A stretch of DNA of 64,000 nucleotides. It comes from Marinomonas polaris DSM 16579. Its GTDB lineage: Bacteria; Pseudomonadota; Gammaproteobacteria; Pseudomonadales; Marinomonadaceae. The stretch is from positions 62,001-126,000 of the forward strand of contig NZ_FQVF01000012.1 of assembly GCF_900129155.1 (NCBI RefSeq). The letters run 5' to 3'. The notes below the pieces were generated by a model. It did not search any database. It was not told the DNA's origin and saw only the letters and a program-made list of their open reading frames with translations. Made by a program: the position numbers and the translations under genes. Below are positions 35,925 through 45,814 of the stretch, piece after piece (positions within the stretch are counted from its first letter, which is position 1; each line of letters starts with the position of its first letter).

Positions 35925-37580
35925 CTAATAAATGATATGAGAAAAAATAGAGTGGTTTTGCTGCTGTTCAGAAATGCTGAGCTCGGTTAGGACACCCATA
36001 TCCATTTTGAAAATTCGATCTGCAGCATCGAAGTATTTGTCGTCATGAGTTATCGCGATGACGGTGACACCTCGTTCTTTTAATCTTGGTAGTAGTTCTC
36101 GGTAGAATATTTTTCTGAATCTTGGATCTTGGTCGGCCGCCCACTCGTCAAGAAGAATGCAGCCACGTTGCTCCATTACTGCCATGAGTAATGCAAGTCG
36201 CTTGCGTTGTCCTTGAGAGTAACGAGTGTCTGATAAATGCCCTTTTTGATGTGAGACTTTATGGGACATTTCTAGGAGAGTTAGCCATTCATTAATCGTG
36301 GCATCGTCAATGTTATGGCCATGACCATCGGCGATTTGACGAAAAAGATAATAGTCACTAAAAACAGCGGAAAACTGTAGTCGATATATTGGCCATTGCT
36401 CTGCTTGAACAGGGTCACCGTTGAGAAGTATTTTGCCAGAATGAGGGCGATAGAGACCGGTCAGTAAGCGGGCAAAAGTAGACTTTCCGCTACCATTACC
36501 ACCAACAATAAAGATGGTCTCTCCTTGCTTAATGGAGAAGTTGATTGGACCAACTTGGAATGCCTTATCTGATGAATCTGTTTTATATTGATAAGTGACT
36601 TGTTGCAGGCTTAGTGTTTTGAATGGGTGAGGTGCTTTTTGTTGTTGAATAAACTCAGTATTTTTATTAAGCGCCAAAGATTCGAGTTTCTTGATTGAAA
36701 CATTCGCAGTAATCAAGGTAGGTAAAGAAGCGATTGCCGTCATTAAAGGGGCGCGCATAAAAAGAATTACAAGAGCGAAGGATGAAGCGACTTCAACGCT
36801 GGCCCAACCAAGTCCTAGTGCGGCGTAATAATTCAAACCAACTAGAGCTAAAATTAAGGTGTTTGCAATGTTGGCGGCAAAGCCATTAAACGTATCAGCT
36901 TGAGTTATTTGGTGGCGATAATGTTGCGCATTGGGGGCAAACTCTTGATGAAAGTAGCGTTTTGCTTTATGTGGGTTGAGCGTGAGCTCTTTGCGACCGT
37001 CAATAATTGCTTGATAATCCTTATATAATCTATCGTCATATTCGCGAACTTGCTTGATATAAAAGGTGATTTTACTCACGAGACTAAAGCCAATTAATCC
37101 TGTAAGAGAAAGTATGAGTAAGCTGATACCAAAGAGCGGAATCGATAAAAAGGCAAGATAGCCCATTGCTGCGATAGACAGTACAACGCCATAAATAAGC
37201 TGGGGAAGGTGAACAAATCCCACAGTGACATTGCGGATATCAGTACTTAGTGAGGCGAGTAGGCGAGCACTACCAATATTATCGACTTGCTCAATGTCTG
37301 TATTGATCAATTGTTTGATGAGCTGGCAGCGTTTTAGATAGACAAATTGATGCCCTAATTTATGCAGTGCAATTTGAGCCCAAGTTGCTATGGCTAGTAA
37401 TACCACTAAAAGCAATAAAAATTGCCACATTACATTTGGAGTTAGGTTATTTGCATTTAATAATTTGTATTGGATAAATGCGATGACACCGAGAGTAAGT
37501 AATGCGCTAGCAATACTAAGTAACACGACAAGAGATAGTGTTTTTAGTTGATTGTTGGCTAGCTGGTGGAATAAGTTCAT
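35925..37580 (-). CDS. Cyclic-peptide/siderophore ABC exporter (YojI/PvdE/SyrD family)
   Basis: About 551 residues from ATG 37580 (AGAGA upstream); a longer frame to 37625 adds an unlikely leader. Six membrane helices (about 15-290) are fused to an ATPase with Walker A GGNGSGKST, the unusual signature YSQGQRKRLALL, and Walker B ILLDEWAADQDPRFRKIFY. The SQGQRKR signature and ADQDPxFRxxFY are diagnostic of the YojI/PvdE/SyrD exporters that move peptide siderophores or microcin-like peptides to the periplasm. It sits between FhuB and the TonB receptor genes. No peptide synthetase lies nearby. Confidence 0.9.
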   Translation of the reverse strand: MNLFHQLANNQLKTLSLVVLLSIASALLTLGVIAFIQYKLLNANNLTPNVMWQFLLLLVVLLAIATWAQIALHKLGHQFVYLKRCQLIKQLINTDIEQVDNIGSARLLASLSTDIRNVTVGFVHLPQLIYGVVLSIAAMGYLAFLSIPLFGISLLILSLTGLIGFSLVSKITFYIKQVREYDDRLYKDYQAIIDGRKELTLNPHKAKRYFHQEFAPNAQHYRHQITQADTFNGFAANIANTLILALVGLNYYAALGLGWASVEVASSFALVILFMRAPLMTAIASLPTLITANVSIKKLESLALNKNTEFIQQQKAPHPFKTLSLQQVTYQYKTDSSDKAFQVGPINFSIKQGETIFIVGGNGSGKSTFARLLTGLYRPHSGKILLNGDPVQAEQWPIYRLQFSAVFSDYYLFRQIADGHGHNIDDATINEWLTLLEMSHKVSHQKGHLSDTRYSQGQRKRLALLMAVMEQRGCILLDEWAADQDPRFRKIFYRELLPRLKERGVTVIAITHDDKYFDAADRIFKMDMGVLTELSISEQQQNHSIFSHIIY

Positions 37581-37609
37581 AGCGTCTCTATTTAGAAAGA
37601 ATGTGATTT

Positions 37610-37624
37610 GTATTATTATTCTCA
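37610..37624 (-). promoter_or_regulatory. Possible second Fur-like site before the exporter gene
   Basis: The minus strand TGAGAATAATAATAC matches about 10 of 14 arm positions of the 7-1-7 Fur motif TGATAAT-N-ATTATCA, 30 bases upstream of the exporter ATG. The region is AT-rich, so chance similarity is possible. Confidence 0.3.
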
Positions 37625-37665
37625 TTTATTGAGTGGTTTATTCTCAATTTTTTATATCAGATGTT

Positions 37666-39642
37666 TTAAAGTCGGCGTAATCCCCACATCAAATAGAGTC
37701 CGCCGATAATAGAGGCGACCATGCCCGTTGGAATGTCTTGAGGGTAAAGTATCTGACGACCAAGCCAATCAGAGAAAAGCATTAGCGTACTGCCAACCAT
37801 AATCGAGGCTACCAAGTGCTCTTTGGCTCGGCTAAATCCTAATAAACGAGCCAAGTGCGGTGCCATTAGGCCGATGAAGCTAAGTGGACCGACAACTAAT
37901 GTTGCACTGACTGTTAATCCTGAAACTAGCAATAATAGCAGCATTCTTGATCGCGAGACGTTGATACCTAAAGCGCGTGTGCTAGCTTCACCTAAAGGTA
38001 GAATATCCAGCCAACGGTGGCAGATAAAACCAATCGCGATTAAGATTATTGTCACAGTGGTAAGTGGAATGAGCGCGTCAGTCGTAACGTAATATGTCGT
38101 GCCAGCTAACCAGGCAAGTAATTGATAGCTTCTTGGGTCGCCACCAGCCAAAACAATGCTTTGTACCGCACTCATTAATGCGGTTATTGCAACACCCGTT
38201 AATAGTACTTTTTCTGGTTGGAAACCGGATTTTCGGTTAAGTAATATGATTAAGCCCACAGCACATAGAGCGCCAATGAAGCCACCAATATACATCCCTG
38301 TTAAGCTTGAACTAAGACCTGAAAATAGTACGACTATCACACCGAGTGCGGTTCCAGAGCTGATGCCAATCACTTCTGGACTTGCCATAGGGTTACCACT
38401 TAGGCGTTGAATAATGGTTCCTGCAGTCGCCAACATGGCGCCTGCTAAAATGGCGGCTAATAATCGAGGAAGTCGCCATTCCAATACAGACCAGTTGTGA
38501 GTAGTGAATATCCAGCTCCAGCCATTATTTCCAATAGATAAACTTGAAAAAATAAACAGTCCTGTAAAAACAATGCCAAGAGCAATCCAGATGGTGTATT
38601 TGCTGAGATATCGTCCTTGTTCGCTATGGCGAGTTAAAATCGTCTCAGTATGTGTTTGGCTACGCATTGCCAGTTTTGGTAGTAGCCACAACATGAGTGG
38701 AGCGCCGAGAGCGGCGGTTGCTGCTCCAGTTGGAATCATGATTGACATAAGGCCAGGTAAGCGTTGTATAGCCAAATCAGTTAGGGTTAATAAAAGTGCA
38801 CCAATTAGCATAGAAACGAGAAATTTTGGTAGTAATCTATGAACGCCAATTAGGCGTGTAATGGCCGGTGCTGCTAGTCCAATGAAGCCTATTATACCTA
38901 CGGTGGCAACTACCAAAGAGGTTAATAACACCGCAAGCCCTAGACAAATAACTCTCAACTTAGCGAGTGAGACACCAAGGCTTTTCGCGCCAGATTCCGA
39001 CAGTTGTAAGAGCGTTAATGGTTTGACGAAGAGAAATGCGATAAGAATAAGTGCAAAAATTCTAGGCGCCAAGTAGGCAACATTTCCCCAGCCTGTTTGT
39101 GTTAATGATCCAGCTCCCCATATCATCAATCCTGCTAATTTTTCTTGGTTCATTATGAGTAGGACAGAGCTGAAAGCGCCAAAGTAAAGGTTAAGAATTA
39201 GTCCAGAGATAACCACAATTGTAGGCGAAAGAGCACGACGCCAAGAAAGTGCGAAAACAATCCCCATGGCCATTAAACCGCCGGTCATTGCAACTAAACT
39301 GTGCGATAGTTCAATTAGCCATGGCGCATAGAGTGTGGCCATCATCAAGCTAAAGCTAGCACCACTTGCGACGCCAAGAGTGGTTGGTGAGGCTAATGGG
39401 TTTCTTAATACTTGCTGCATTAAAAGTCCCGCGGTCGCTAATGCCGCACCACAAATTAAGGTAGTAAAGAGGCGAGGCCACCAGGTTAAATGGAGCTTTA
39501 TTGAGTTATCAGAGAGCCAGTTTGGCTGTAATAAACTGGTTAGGTTATGTAAGAAAGAATCATTAAGAGATAGCTGCCAACCCATAAACAATGCAACACA
39601 GGCGGTTAATATGGCGATAAAGCTAATAGGGAAAACTCGCAT
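37666..39642 (-). CDS. fhuB: Fused ferric-hydroxamate ABC permease
   Basis: A 658-residue permease made of two FecCD-type halves, each with about ten helices. The repeats are visible as [33 protein letters not shown] (first half) and [34 protein letters not shown] (second half), and as [22 protein letters not shown] and [21 protein letters not shown]. Such double-length permeases are characteristic of FhuB, which carries ferric hydroxamates across the inner membrane. It shares one base with the FhuD stop region, so translation is tightly coupled. Confidence 0.93.
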   Translation of the reverse strand: MRVFPISFIAILTACVALFMGWQLSLNDSFLHNLTSLLQPNWLSDNSIKLHLTWWPRLFTTLICGAALATAGLLMQQVLRNPLASPTTLGVASGASFSLMMATLYAPWLIELSHSLVAMTGGLMAMGIVFALSWRRALSPTIVVISGLILNLYFGAFSSVLLIMNQEKLAGLMIWGAGSLTQTGWGNVAYLAPRIFALILIAFLFVKPLTLLQLSESGAKSLGVSLAKLRVICLGLAVLLTSLVVATVGIIGFIGLAAPAITRLIGVHRLLPKFLVSMLIGALLLTLTDLAIQRLPGLMSIMIPTGAATAALGAPLMLWLLPKLAMRSQTHTETILTRHSEQGRYLSKYTIWIALGIVFTGLFIFSSLSIGNNGWSWIFTTHNWSVLEWRLPRLLAAILAGAMLATAGTIIQRLSGNPMASPEVIGISSGTALGVIVVLFSGLSSSLTGMYIGGFIGALCAVGLIILLNRKSGFQPEKVLLTGVAITALMSAVQSIVLAGGDPRSYQLLAWLAGTTYYVTTDALIPLTTVTIILIAIGFICHRWLDILPLGEASTRALGINVSRSRMLLLLLVSGLTVSATLVVGPLSFIGLMAPHLARLLGFSRAKEHLVASIMVGSTLMLFSDWLGRQILYPQDIPTGMVASIIGGLYLMWGLRRL

Positions 39643-40529
39643 TATTGCTTCTCCTTATTGCTTAAGGTGTTGGTGAGTAACTCTGCAAAACGAACTGTGG
39701 AAGGGATAGCGCCAAAACTCCATGCAGGCTCGACTATTAAAGCTGGTTGGCCTGATTGTTTTACTAAATATTGCCAAAAAAGATCTTGCTGTAAGTTTTC
39801 TGCAGCACCAACAGGTATTGGTTTAATTATTATGATTTGACTTTTGGTGTTCATCAGCTTGTCTATGCCTACCAGAGTAAATCCCCATGCGTTGGTCTTT
39901 TCTTTCCAAGCGGTTTCTAAACCGATTTTGTTCGCTGCAACTTTATACATGCTGTTTGCACCAAACACTCGAACATGCCTACTGTCCATAAATTGGACCA
40001 TCAGTAGTGGTGGTGTGTCTTTTGCTATTTGACCCGCGAGATCGGCGAGTTTTTTTTCTGAGGAGGAAATCAGTGTTTCTGCTTCTGCCTGTGCATTTGT
40101 CTCGTCGCCAAGCCTACGAGTGAAGGTCTTAAAACCATCCCAAGAGATGTTGTCTTGCTTATAGAGTGTGATGTTAGTAACAGGGGCGATATGGGAAAGC
40201 TTAGGAATAAGTGAAGTAAACATAGGTGAAATGAAAATTTTGTCTGGCTTGAGCTCCGATAGTCTTTCTAGATTTGGTTGTGTTCTCAATCCTACATCTG
40301 CAGTTGTGCTTGGAATGGCTGGAGCTTTAACCCAAGCTTCGTAACCAGATTGTTGCGCCATTGCAATAGGCTTTATGCCAAGAGCAATCAAGGTTTCGGT
40401 TTGAGTCCAGTCAATCGACATTACTCTAAGTGGCTTTGTTTGTTCTGCGTGAAGAATGTTAGATGCAAAAAAAGCAAAAAATATGATTAAAATTTTTGAG
40501 TGTTTCATCTTTATAAAATCTTTTCCCAT
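39642..40529 (-). CDS. fhuD: Ferric-hydroxamate periplasmic binding protein
   Basis: A 295-residue class III binding protein. The frame opens at ATG 40529, overlapping the FhuC stop by one base (TGATG); an internal ATG at 40508 ([23 protein letters not shown]) gives the more regular signal peptide, and both lead to the same mature protein. FhuD-like features are [33 protein letters not shown] and [24 protein letters not shown]. It delivers ferric hydroxamate to FhuB in the periplasm. Confidence 0.9.
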   Translation of the reverse strand: MGKDFIKMKHSKILIIFFAFFASNILHAEQTKPLRVMSIDWTQTETLIALGIKPIAMAQQSGYEAWVKAPAIPSTTADVGLRTQPNLERLSELKPDKIFISPMFTSLIPKLSHIAPVTNITLYKQDNISWDGFKTFTRRLGDETNAQAEAETLISSSEKKLADLAGQIAKDTPPLLMVQFMDSRHVRVFGANSMYKVAANKIGLETAWKEKTNAWGFTLVGIDKLMNTKSQIIIIKPIPVGAAENLQQDLFWQYLVKQSGQPALIVEPAWSFGAIPSTVRFAELLTNTLSNKEKQ

Positions 40530-41293
40530 CAGTAAGGCATAGCAACTGGATAGCCGGCTGGATGTTCAGATATATGCATCTTGATACCATAGATTTTTTG
40601 CAATTGGTCTTGATTAAAAATGCTGTCTACAGAGCCTGAAGCAATCATTTCACCACTGTGGAGAGCCACAATGTGATCGCAAAAACGCGCAGCCATATTA
40701 ATGTCGTGGATAACGATAATAACGCCTAAATTGAGATTTTTACTGAGACTTTTGATGAGGTTGAGCATGTCAACTTGGTGTGCGATATCCAGTGCCGAAA
40801 GGGGCTCATCCAGTAAGAGATATTGTGTCCGTTGGGCTAGTAACATGGCTAGCCATAAACGCTGACGCTCGCCCCCAGATAAGGTGTCAACCAACCGATC
40901 GGCATAGCCTGCTGTATCTGTTAGTTCCATTGCCTCGTCAATATATTGTTGATCTTCTTTGTTTAGTCGTCCGAGTAAACCATGCCAAGGATAGCGACCA
41001 AAGCTGACAAGATCTCTTCCAGAAAGGCTATCTGTAGACGGTGTTTGTTGAGGAAGATACGCCACTTGCTGAGCAAACTTTTTTTGAGACCATGAAGCAA
41101 TAGACTGATGATTTAGTAAAATGTTGCCAGCTGTTGGTTTTTGTTGCTGAGCAAGTAGTTTTAAAAGGGTAGATTTGCCGGACCCATTATGGCCAACTAA
41201 AGCGTAGATTTTTCCCGCCTCAAAGGTCATTGAAAAGTTTGTTAATAGTGAACGGTCACCGATACTAAACTGCAGTTCTTTAGACTCTATCAT
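40529..41293 (-). CDS. fhuC: Ferric-hydroxamate ABC transporter ATP-binding protein
   Basis: A 254-residue ATPase with Walker A GHNGSGKST (about 34-42), LPQQTPSTDSLSGRDLVSFGRYPWHG, signature LSGGERQRLWLAM and Walker B LLLDEPLSALDIAHQVDML, which is very close to FhuC. It is first in the operon and energises FhuB. A Fur-box-like sequence overlaps the likely promoter about 110 bases upstream. Confidence 0.93.
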   Translation of the reverse strand: MIESKELQFSIGDRSLLTNFSMTFEAGKIYALVGHNGSGKSTLLKLLAQQQKPTAGNILLNHQSIASWSQKKFAQQVAYLPQQTPSTDSLSGRDLVSFGRYPWHGLLGRLNKEDQQYIDEAMELTDTAGYADRLVDTLSGGERQRLWLAMLLAQRTQYLLLDEPLSALDIAHQVDMLNLIKSLSKNLNLGVIIVIHDINMAARFCDHIVALHSGEMIASGSVDSIFNQDQLQKIYGIKMHISEHPAGYPVAMPY

Positions 41294-41381
41294 TCTTAAG
41301 GCTCTACCATTCTTTAAATCGAAGCTTGAAAGTGATTAAAACTGTATTTGAGTGTTTGCACTTATACTCAGAGAGATGGTT

Positions 41382-41411
41382 ATTTTATTGCTGTTGTTAA
41401 TAATAATGCAA
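41382..41411 (-). promoter_or_regulatory. Candidate promoter of the fhuCDB-exporter-receptor operon
   Basis: On the minus strand TTGCAT (41411-41406) and TAAAAT (41387-41382) are 18 bases apart. The -35 box lies within the Fur-like site. Confidence 0.5.
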
Positions 41412-41420
41412 ATCATTTGT
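41402..41420. promoter_or_regulatory. Fur-box-like operator
   Basis: AATAATGCAAATCATTTGT matches 13 of 19 positions of the Fur consensus GATAATGATAATCATTATC, including the ATAATG and AATCATT cores. It overlaps the -35 of the siderophore transport operon, as expected for iron repression. Confidence 0.65.
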
Positions 41421-41688
41421 AAGGGGGTGTTGATTTTTCCCTCTTCGCCCTTTGATGTTTTCGGTGATTGTGTTTGTGTGCATGGCGGTGGGTTGTATTG
41501 GATGGTTATTTTAGGGTGTTAGTGACTGAAAGTTTAAATAGTGATTAATTCCATAGGCATTGATTGTTTATAAAGCCGAGATCAGCGAAAATAGTCGCCA
41601 ACGAAATCACGATTAACATAACGGGGTTGAGCACTGGCTTTTATGTCGAGTGTTTTAGAGCCCGCGTATAACCTAAAAGAACACTTTA

Positions 41689-43275
41689 ATGGCAGACCAG
41701 AATTTTCTTAATGAAGTAAGCGATAGACGCACATTTGCTATCATCTCCCACCCTGACGCCGGTAAAACAACCATCACTGAAAAGCTTTTGCTGCTTGGTC
41801 AGCTTATCCAAACGGCTGGCTCTGTAAAAGGCCGCAAAGGTGATAAGCATGCGACATCGGATTGGATGGCGATGGAGAAGCAGCGTGGTATCTCGATTAC
41901 CTCTTCTGTGATGCAGTTCCCATACAAAGATCGCATCGTAAACTTGCTTGATACACCTGGGCATGAAGACTTCTCGGAAGATACTTACCGTACGCTAACC
42001 GCAGTTGACTCTGTATTGATGATTATTGACGGTGCAAAAGGTGTAGAGGACCGTACTATCAAGTTGATGGACGTTTGTCGTTTACGTGATACGCCTATTT
42101 TGACTTTCATCAACAAAATGGACCGCGATATTCGCGATCCGATTGAATTGTTAGATGAAGTAGAAGAAGTCCTAAAAATCGCTGCCGCACCGATTACTTG
42201 GCCGATTGGGATGAGTGATTTCTTTAAAGGTGTTTATAACCTTTATACCGATACGATTCATGTATTTGTTCGTGGTCGCGGCCATACCTTGATGGACGAT
42301 ATTCGAATCGAAGGTCTACAGTCTGATAAGGCAAAAGAATTGCTTGGTGATGATTGGGCTGCTTATGTCGATGAAATCGAATTGGTTCGTGGTGCGAGCC
42401 ATGAATTCGAGCTTGATGCGTATTTAGCTGGTGAATTGACGCCAGTGTTTTTTGGTACAGCACTTTCTAACTTTGGTGTTCGTGAAATGTTAGATGGCTT
42501 TGTGGAATGGGCGCCAGCTCCTATTGACCGCGAAACTAATACCCGCAAAGTTGAAGCAAAGGAAGAAAAATTTTCCGGCTTTATTTTTAAAATTCAGGCC
42601 AACATGGACCCTAAACACCGTGACCGTATTGCGTTTATGCGAGTGTGTTCAGGGACTTATAATCGTGGTATGAAAATGCGTCATTGCCGTATTGGTAAAG
42701 ATATTAAAGTGACGGATGCGGTGTCTTTTACAGCGGGTGATCGTGAGGGTGTTGAAGAAGCTTTCTCTGGTGATATTATTGGTTTGCATAACCATGGCAC
42801 GATCCAGATAGGTGACACTTTCACGGAAGGGGAAGATTTAAAGTTCACTGGTATTCCTCACTTTGCGCCTGAGTTATTCCGCCGTGTACGCTTAAAAGAT
42901 CCGATGAAAATGAAAGCTTTGCAAAAAGGTTTACAGCAGCTTTCTGAAGAAGGTTCTACCCAGCTATTTATGCCTCAACGCAACAATGAACTTATTGTTG
43001 GTGCAGTTGGTCAGCTGCAATATGAAGTTGTCGCGTACCGTTTGAAAGACGAATACAAAGTGGAATGTATCTATGAAGCGGTAAACGTCAACTCGGCTCG
43101 TTGGGTTGAGTGTGACGATGCTAAGAAATTTGAAGAATTTAAGAATAAGTGTCGTGACAACTTAGCGATTGATGGTGGCGGTCATTTGACGTATTTGGCA
43201 CCAACTCGAGTGAATTTGATGATGGCAGAAGAAAAATGGCCCCAAGTTCGATTCCACTCAACCCGTGAACATTGA
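41689..43275 (+). CDS. prfC: Peptide chain release factor 3
   Basis: A 528-residue translational GTPase (E. coli RF3 is 529). Motifs: G1 [16 protein letters not shown], the RF3-specific [11 protein letters not shown]3 [17 protein letters not shown]4 NKMDRD. The C-terminal part carries [27 protein letters not shown]3 releases RF1/RF2 from the ribosome after termination. It is encoded alone, ahead of erpA. Confidence 0.97.
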   Translation: MADQNFLNEVSDRRTFAIISHPDAGKTTITEKLLLLGQLIQTAGSVKGRKGDKHATSDWMAMEKQRGISITSSVMQFPYKDRIVNLLDTPGHEDFSEDTYRTLTAVDSVLMIIDGAKGVEDRTIKLMDVCRLRDTPILTFINKMDRDIRDPIELLDEVEEVLKIAAAPITWPIGMSDFFKGVYNLYTDTIHVFVRGRGHTLMDDIRIEGLQSDKAKELLGDDWAAYVDEIELVRGASHEFELDAYLAGELTPVFFGTALSNFGVREMLDGFVEWAPAPIDRETNTRKVEAKEEKFSGFIFKIQANMDPKHRDRIAFMRVCSGTYNRGMKMRHCRIGKDIKVTDAVSFTAGDREGVEEAFSGDIIGLHNHGTIQIGDTFTEGEDLKFTGIPHFAPELFRRVRLKDPMKMKALQKGLQQLSEEGSTQLFMPQRNNELIVGAVGQLQYEVVAYRLKDEYKVECIYEAVNVNSARWVECDDAKKFEEFKNKCRDNLAIDGGGHLTYLAPTRVNLMMAEEKWPQVRFHSTREH

Positions 43276-43344
43276 TCAATACTTGACTAAATTACTCGGA
43301 TAAGTGGATAATTCATTTATCGAAATGGTTTTAGTGGTATTGGA

Positions 43345-43692
43345 ATGAGCATGGTTGAATCGATTGATCCTATTGAATTTACAGACGCAGCAGCTGCAAA
43401 GCTGCAATCTTTAATTGAAGAAGAAGAAAATGATCGGCTCATGTTGCGTGTTTATGTGACGGGGGGCGGTTGTTCCGGCTTTCAGTATGGTTTTACTTTT
43501 GATGAAGAACATCAAGAGGACGATACAGAAGTAAAGCGTAACGGAGTCACTTTGGTTGTTGATCCGTTAAGTTTCCAATATCTTGTTGGATCGGAAGTGG
43601 ACTATAAAGAAAACTTAGAAGGCTCGCGCTTCGTGGTGCAAAACCCTAACGCCACATCTACCTGTGGTTGTGGTGCGAGCTTTAGTGTTTAG
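43345..43692 (+). CDS. erpA: Iron-sulfur cluster insertion protein ErpA
   Basis: A 115-residue A-type Fe-S carrier. Its three conserved cysteines are in [11 protein letters not shown] and the C-terminal TCGCGASF. The internal block [32 protein letters not shown] is ErpA-like. It hands Fe-S clusters to target enzymes. ATG 43345 is used; a second ATG two codons later is equally possible. A strong terminator follows. Confidence 0.95.
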   Translation: MSMVESIDPIEFTDAAAAKLQSLIEEEENDRLMLRVYVTGGGCSGFQYGFTFDEEHQEDDTEVKRNGVTLVVDPLSFQYLVGSEVDYKENLEGSRFVVQNPNATSTCGCGASFSV

Positions 43693-43734
43693 CTCTCGGC
43701 CTTAAACGTTAATTAAGTTCTTCGATAAAGAAAT

Positions 43735-43770
43735 AAACCCTTCATGCGAATTGTATGAAGGGTTTTTTAT
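43735..43770. terminator. Terminator after erpA (bidirectional)
   Basis: AAACCCTTCAT (43735-43745) pairs perfectly with ATGAAGGGTTT (43755-43765) and is followed by T residues. It lies between erpA and the convergent unknown gene. Confidence 0.88.
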
Positions 43771-43786
43771 TGCATGAAATGCGACT

Positions 43787-44629
43787 TTACGCCTTTGTAT
43801 AAAGGTTGCTTGCCTGTCGGGCTCTTTCTTCTTCGCTAATTGGGTTGCCTTCAATCGGTTTGAAATGGCCAACAAACAATAAGCCAATCTGACTATCTCC
43901 TAAAACAACAGGTGTTAAAGTGTTGTTCTTTGCTCTCCAAATCCGTAAGCCAAAAGTTTGAGGTGAAAAAGAGTCTTCGCCCATTACTCTACTTTGATTT
44001 ATGTGTGTATAGAGTGGTGACAGTTGGTCTGGTTCGCCATCTTGATCAAGCAGTATGTGATAATGAGTTATTTGTTGCTCGAGAAATTCTGGTGGATAGG
44101 GTGTGCGTAATACTGGTAGCCAATTTTCTTTAGGGGACGTGTAAAAAATGCTTGGTGCTTCCGGTGAGCCATTATGAGGCGACAATAATACGGTCATCTC
44201 TACAGGAATACCGTAAGACGGTTTTACTGGGATATGGAATATTAGCTGTTTGGCTGGTGGTCGCTGTAACACTTCTGGTGCAACATACTCTACTGATTTG
44301 TTGTCCTTCTCTTTTGTCATCGGAGGGACTTGTAGAAAGAGTTTCCAGTCTTTTGTGTCTAAATTAAGTTCTTCTGGAGAATGTAGATGCGCATTACTGT
44401 TTATAAGATGACTCAATACATGCTCAATAAGGTTGGCAAAAACACTTGTTGATGCAGTGAGTGGTGATTTGTTTTGGCTATCTAGATGTATTTCCTTTAC
44501 TTGGTGCGCAGCAGAACTTAAGTCGACAGAGTCTTTATTGCTGATTATAGGGCGATATTTGGCTCTAGAAATCAACTTTTTCTCGTTCGGTTGAGTGCTT
44601 GCTCTATTTAACGCCTCTATAAATAGCAT
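43787..44629 (-). CDS. Hypothetical protein of unknown family
   Basis: A 280-residue soluble protein that I do not recognise. ATG 44629 has GGAG seven bases upstream, so the gene is likely real. There is no signal peptide, membrane segment or nucleotide-binding motif. The N-terminal 60 residues look polar and disordered (RASTQPNEKKLISRAKYRPI). The middle and C-terminal parts are proline- and beta-rich (PPAKQLIFHIPVKPSYGIPVEMTVLLSPHNGSPEAPSIFYTSP; FGLRIWRAKNNTLTPVVLGDSQIGLLFVGHF). It stands alone between housekeeping genes, with terminators on both sides. Confidence 0.7.
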   Translation of the reverse strand: MLFIEALNRASTQPNEKKLISRAKYRPIISNKDSVDLSSAAHQVKEIHLDSQNKSPLTASTSVFANLIEHVLSHLINSNAHLHSPEELNLDTKDWKLFLQVPPMTKEKDNKSVEYVAPEVLQRPPAKQLIFHIPVKPSYGIPVEMTVLLSPHNGSPEAPSIFYTSPKENWLPVLRTPYPPEFLEQQITHYHILLDQDGEPDQLSPLYTHINQSRVMGEDSFSPQTFGLRIWRAKNNTLTPVVLGDSQIGLLFVGHFKPIEGNPISEEERARQASNLYTKA

Positions 44630-44683
44630 GGTACGACTCCTTTGTTAGCTGTCAAAGGTATCGGCCGTAATTTTGAAGAGTTT

Positions 44684-44721
44684 AGAGATAGTCTGTTTTT
44701 TAAACAAAAAAGACTATCTCT
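44684..44721. terminator. Terminator after yhbY
   Basis: AGAGATAGTC (44684-44693) pairs with GACTATCTCT (44712-44721). The loop itself contains T6 and A6 tracts that extend the helix. It lies 10 bases beyond the yhbY stop on the minus strand. Confidence 0.7.
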
Positions 44722-44731
44722 AAGTTTTGTT

Positions 44732-45034
44732 TTAACGAAGTAGGTTGGACAGCTTTGGATTTGGTTTTAAGGCTGCACGGTAGAAAAGCGCTACTTTACC
44801 AATGGTTTGTACGGTTTCAGACTTCATTATTTTATTGATTTCTTCAATCAATGCGGTGCGAACTTCGCGATCCGTAATGCTAATGCGTATTTTAATCAAT
44901 TCGTGATCTTCAAGAGCACGATCGATTTCAGTAAGAACGTTTTCTGTTAAGCCGTTGCCCGCAATCATAACCACAGGATTAAGTGCGTGGCCGATTAGGC
45001 GATATTGCTTTTTTTGGGCGTTTGTAATGCTCAT
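44732..45034 (-). CDS. yhbY: CRM-domain ribosome-associated RNA-binding protein YhbY
   Basis: A 100-residue CRM-domain protein: LIGHALNPVVMIAGNGLTENVLTEIDRALEDHELIKIRI is the family core, with the GxxG-type loop as AGNGLTE. It binds pre-50S particles. It is divergent from rlmE, the arrangement found across gammaproteobacteria. Confidence 0.94.
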   Translation of the reverse strand: MSITNAQKKQYRLIGHALNPVVMIAGNGLTENVLTEIDRALEDHELIKIRISITDREVRTALIEEINKIMKSETVQTIGKVALFYRAALKPNPKLSNLLR

Positions 45035-45133
45035 AGTAAAAATTTCTCATATTAGTTGACCCTCTTTATTGGAGGCTTTAGAGGTTAAGCGATATTATAG
45101 CGGAATATTGACTGATTTAGGTATGATGAAAAC

Positions 45134-45754
45134 GTGGCAAGATCAAAAAGTAGTAATAATTGGATGAAGGAACATTTTGACGATCCGTATGTCAAAAAAT
45201 CCCAACAAGATGGCTATCGCTCTAGAGCGAGTTATAAGCTGATAGAGATTAACGATAAGGACAGGTTGTTTAAGCCAGCGATGCGCGTTGTTGATCTTGG
45301 TGCAGCTCCTGGTGGTTGGTCTCAAGTGGCGGCAAAGCTTGTGGGTGATAACGGGACTATTGTTGCTTCAGATATTTTGGAAATGGCACCTTTGCCTGGT
45401 GTGAGTTTTGTTCAGGGGGATTTTACTGAGCAAGAAGTATACGAGGCAATCTTAGCTGAAATTGGAGATAAAAAAGCAGATCTTGTAATTTCAGATATGG
45501 CCCCCAATATGAGTGGTAACAGTTCTTCTGATCAGCCTCAGGCTATGTATCTTGTAGAACTTGCCTTGGATATGGCGGCTCAAGTGTTACGTCCAGGCGG
45601 AAATTTTCTGGTGAAGGTGTTTCAAGGTGAGGGGTTTGAAGAATACCTCAAAACCATGCGGGTTCAATTTGAATCTGTTGTGACGCGTAAACCAGATGCA
45701 TCGCGAGCAAGAAGTCGCGAAGTTTACTTATTAGGAAGACAATATAAAGGTTAA
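45134..45754 (+). CDS. rlmE: 23S rRNA (uridine-2'-O)-methyltransferase RlmE
   Basis: A 206-residue methyltransferase from GTG 45134 ([21 protein letters not shown]), which aligns with the E. coli N-terminus better than the internal ATG at 45164. The SAM-binding motif is [14 protein letters not shown] (about 55-68), and the catalytic K-D-K residues fall in [18 protein letters not shown] and [10 protein letters not shown]. It modifies U2552 of 23S rRNA in the 50S subunit. The rlmE-ftsH pairing is conserved. Confidence 0.96.
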   Translation: MARSKSSNNWMKEHFDDPYVKKSQQDGYRSRASYKLIEINDKDRLFKPAMRVVDLGAAPGGWSQVAAKLVGDNGTIVASDILEMAPLPGVSFVQGDFTEQEVYEAILAEIGDKKADLVISDMAPNMSGNSSSDQPQAMYLVELALDMAAQVLRPGGNFLVKVFQGEGFEEYLKTMRVQFESVVTRKPDASRARSREVYLLGRQYKG

Positions 45755-45814
45755 TGGGATATGTTCTGGTATGATTACCAGAGACATTTAAAATAACCGT
45801 TAAGAGGTGTGCTC

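Larger units (their letters stand above)
41294..41688. other. Divergent region between fhuC and prfC
   Basis: A 395-base region without a gene. The left half holds the fhuC promoter and Fur-like site. The right half must hold the prfC promoter, for which I cannot name convincing boxes. Confidence 0.5.
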
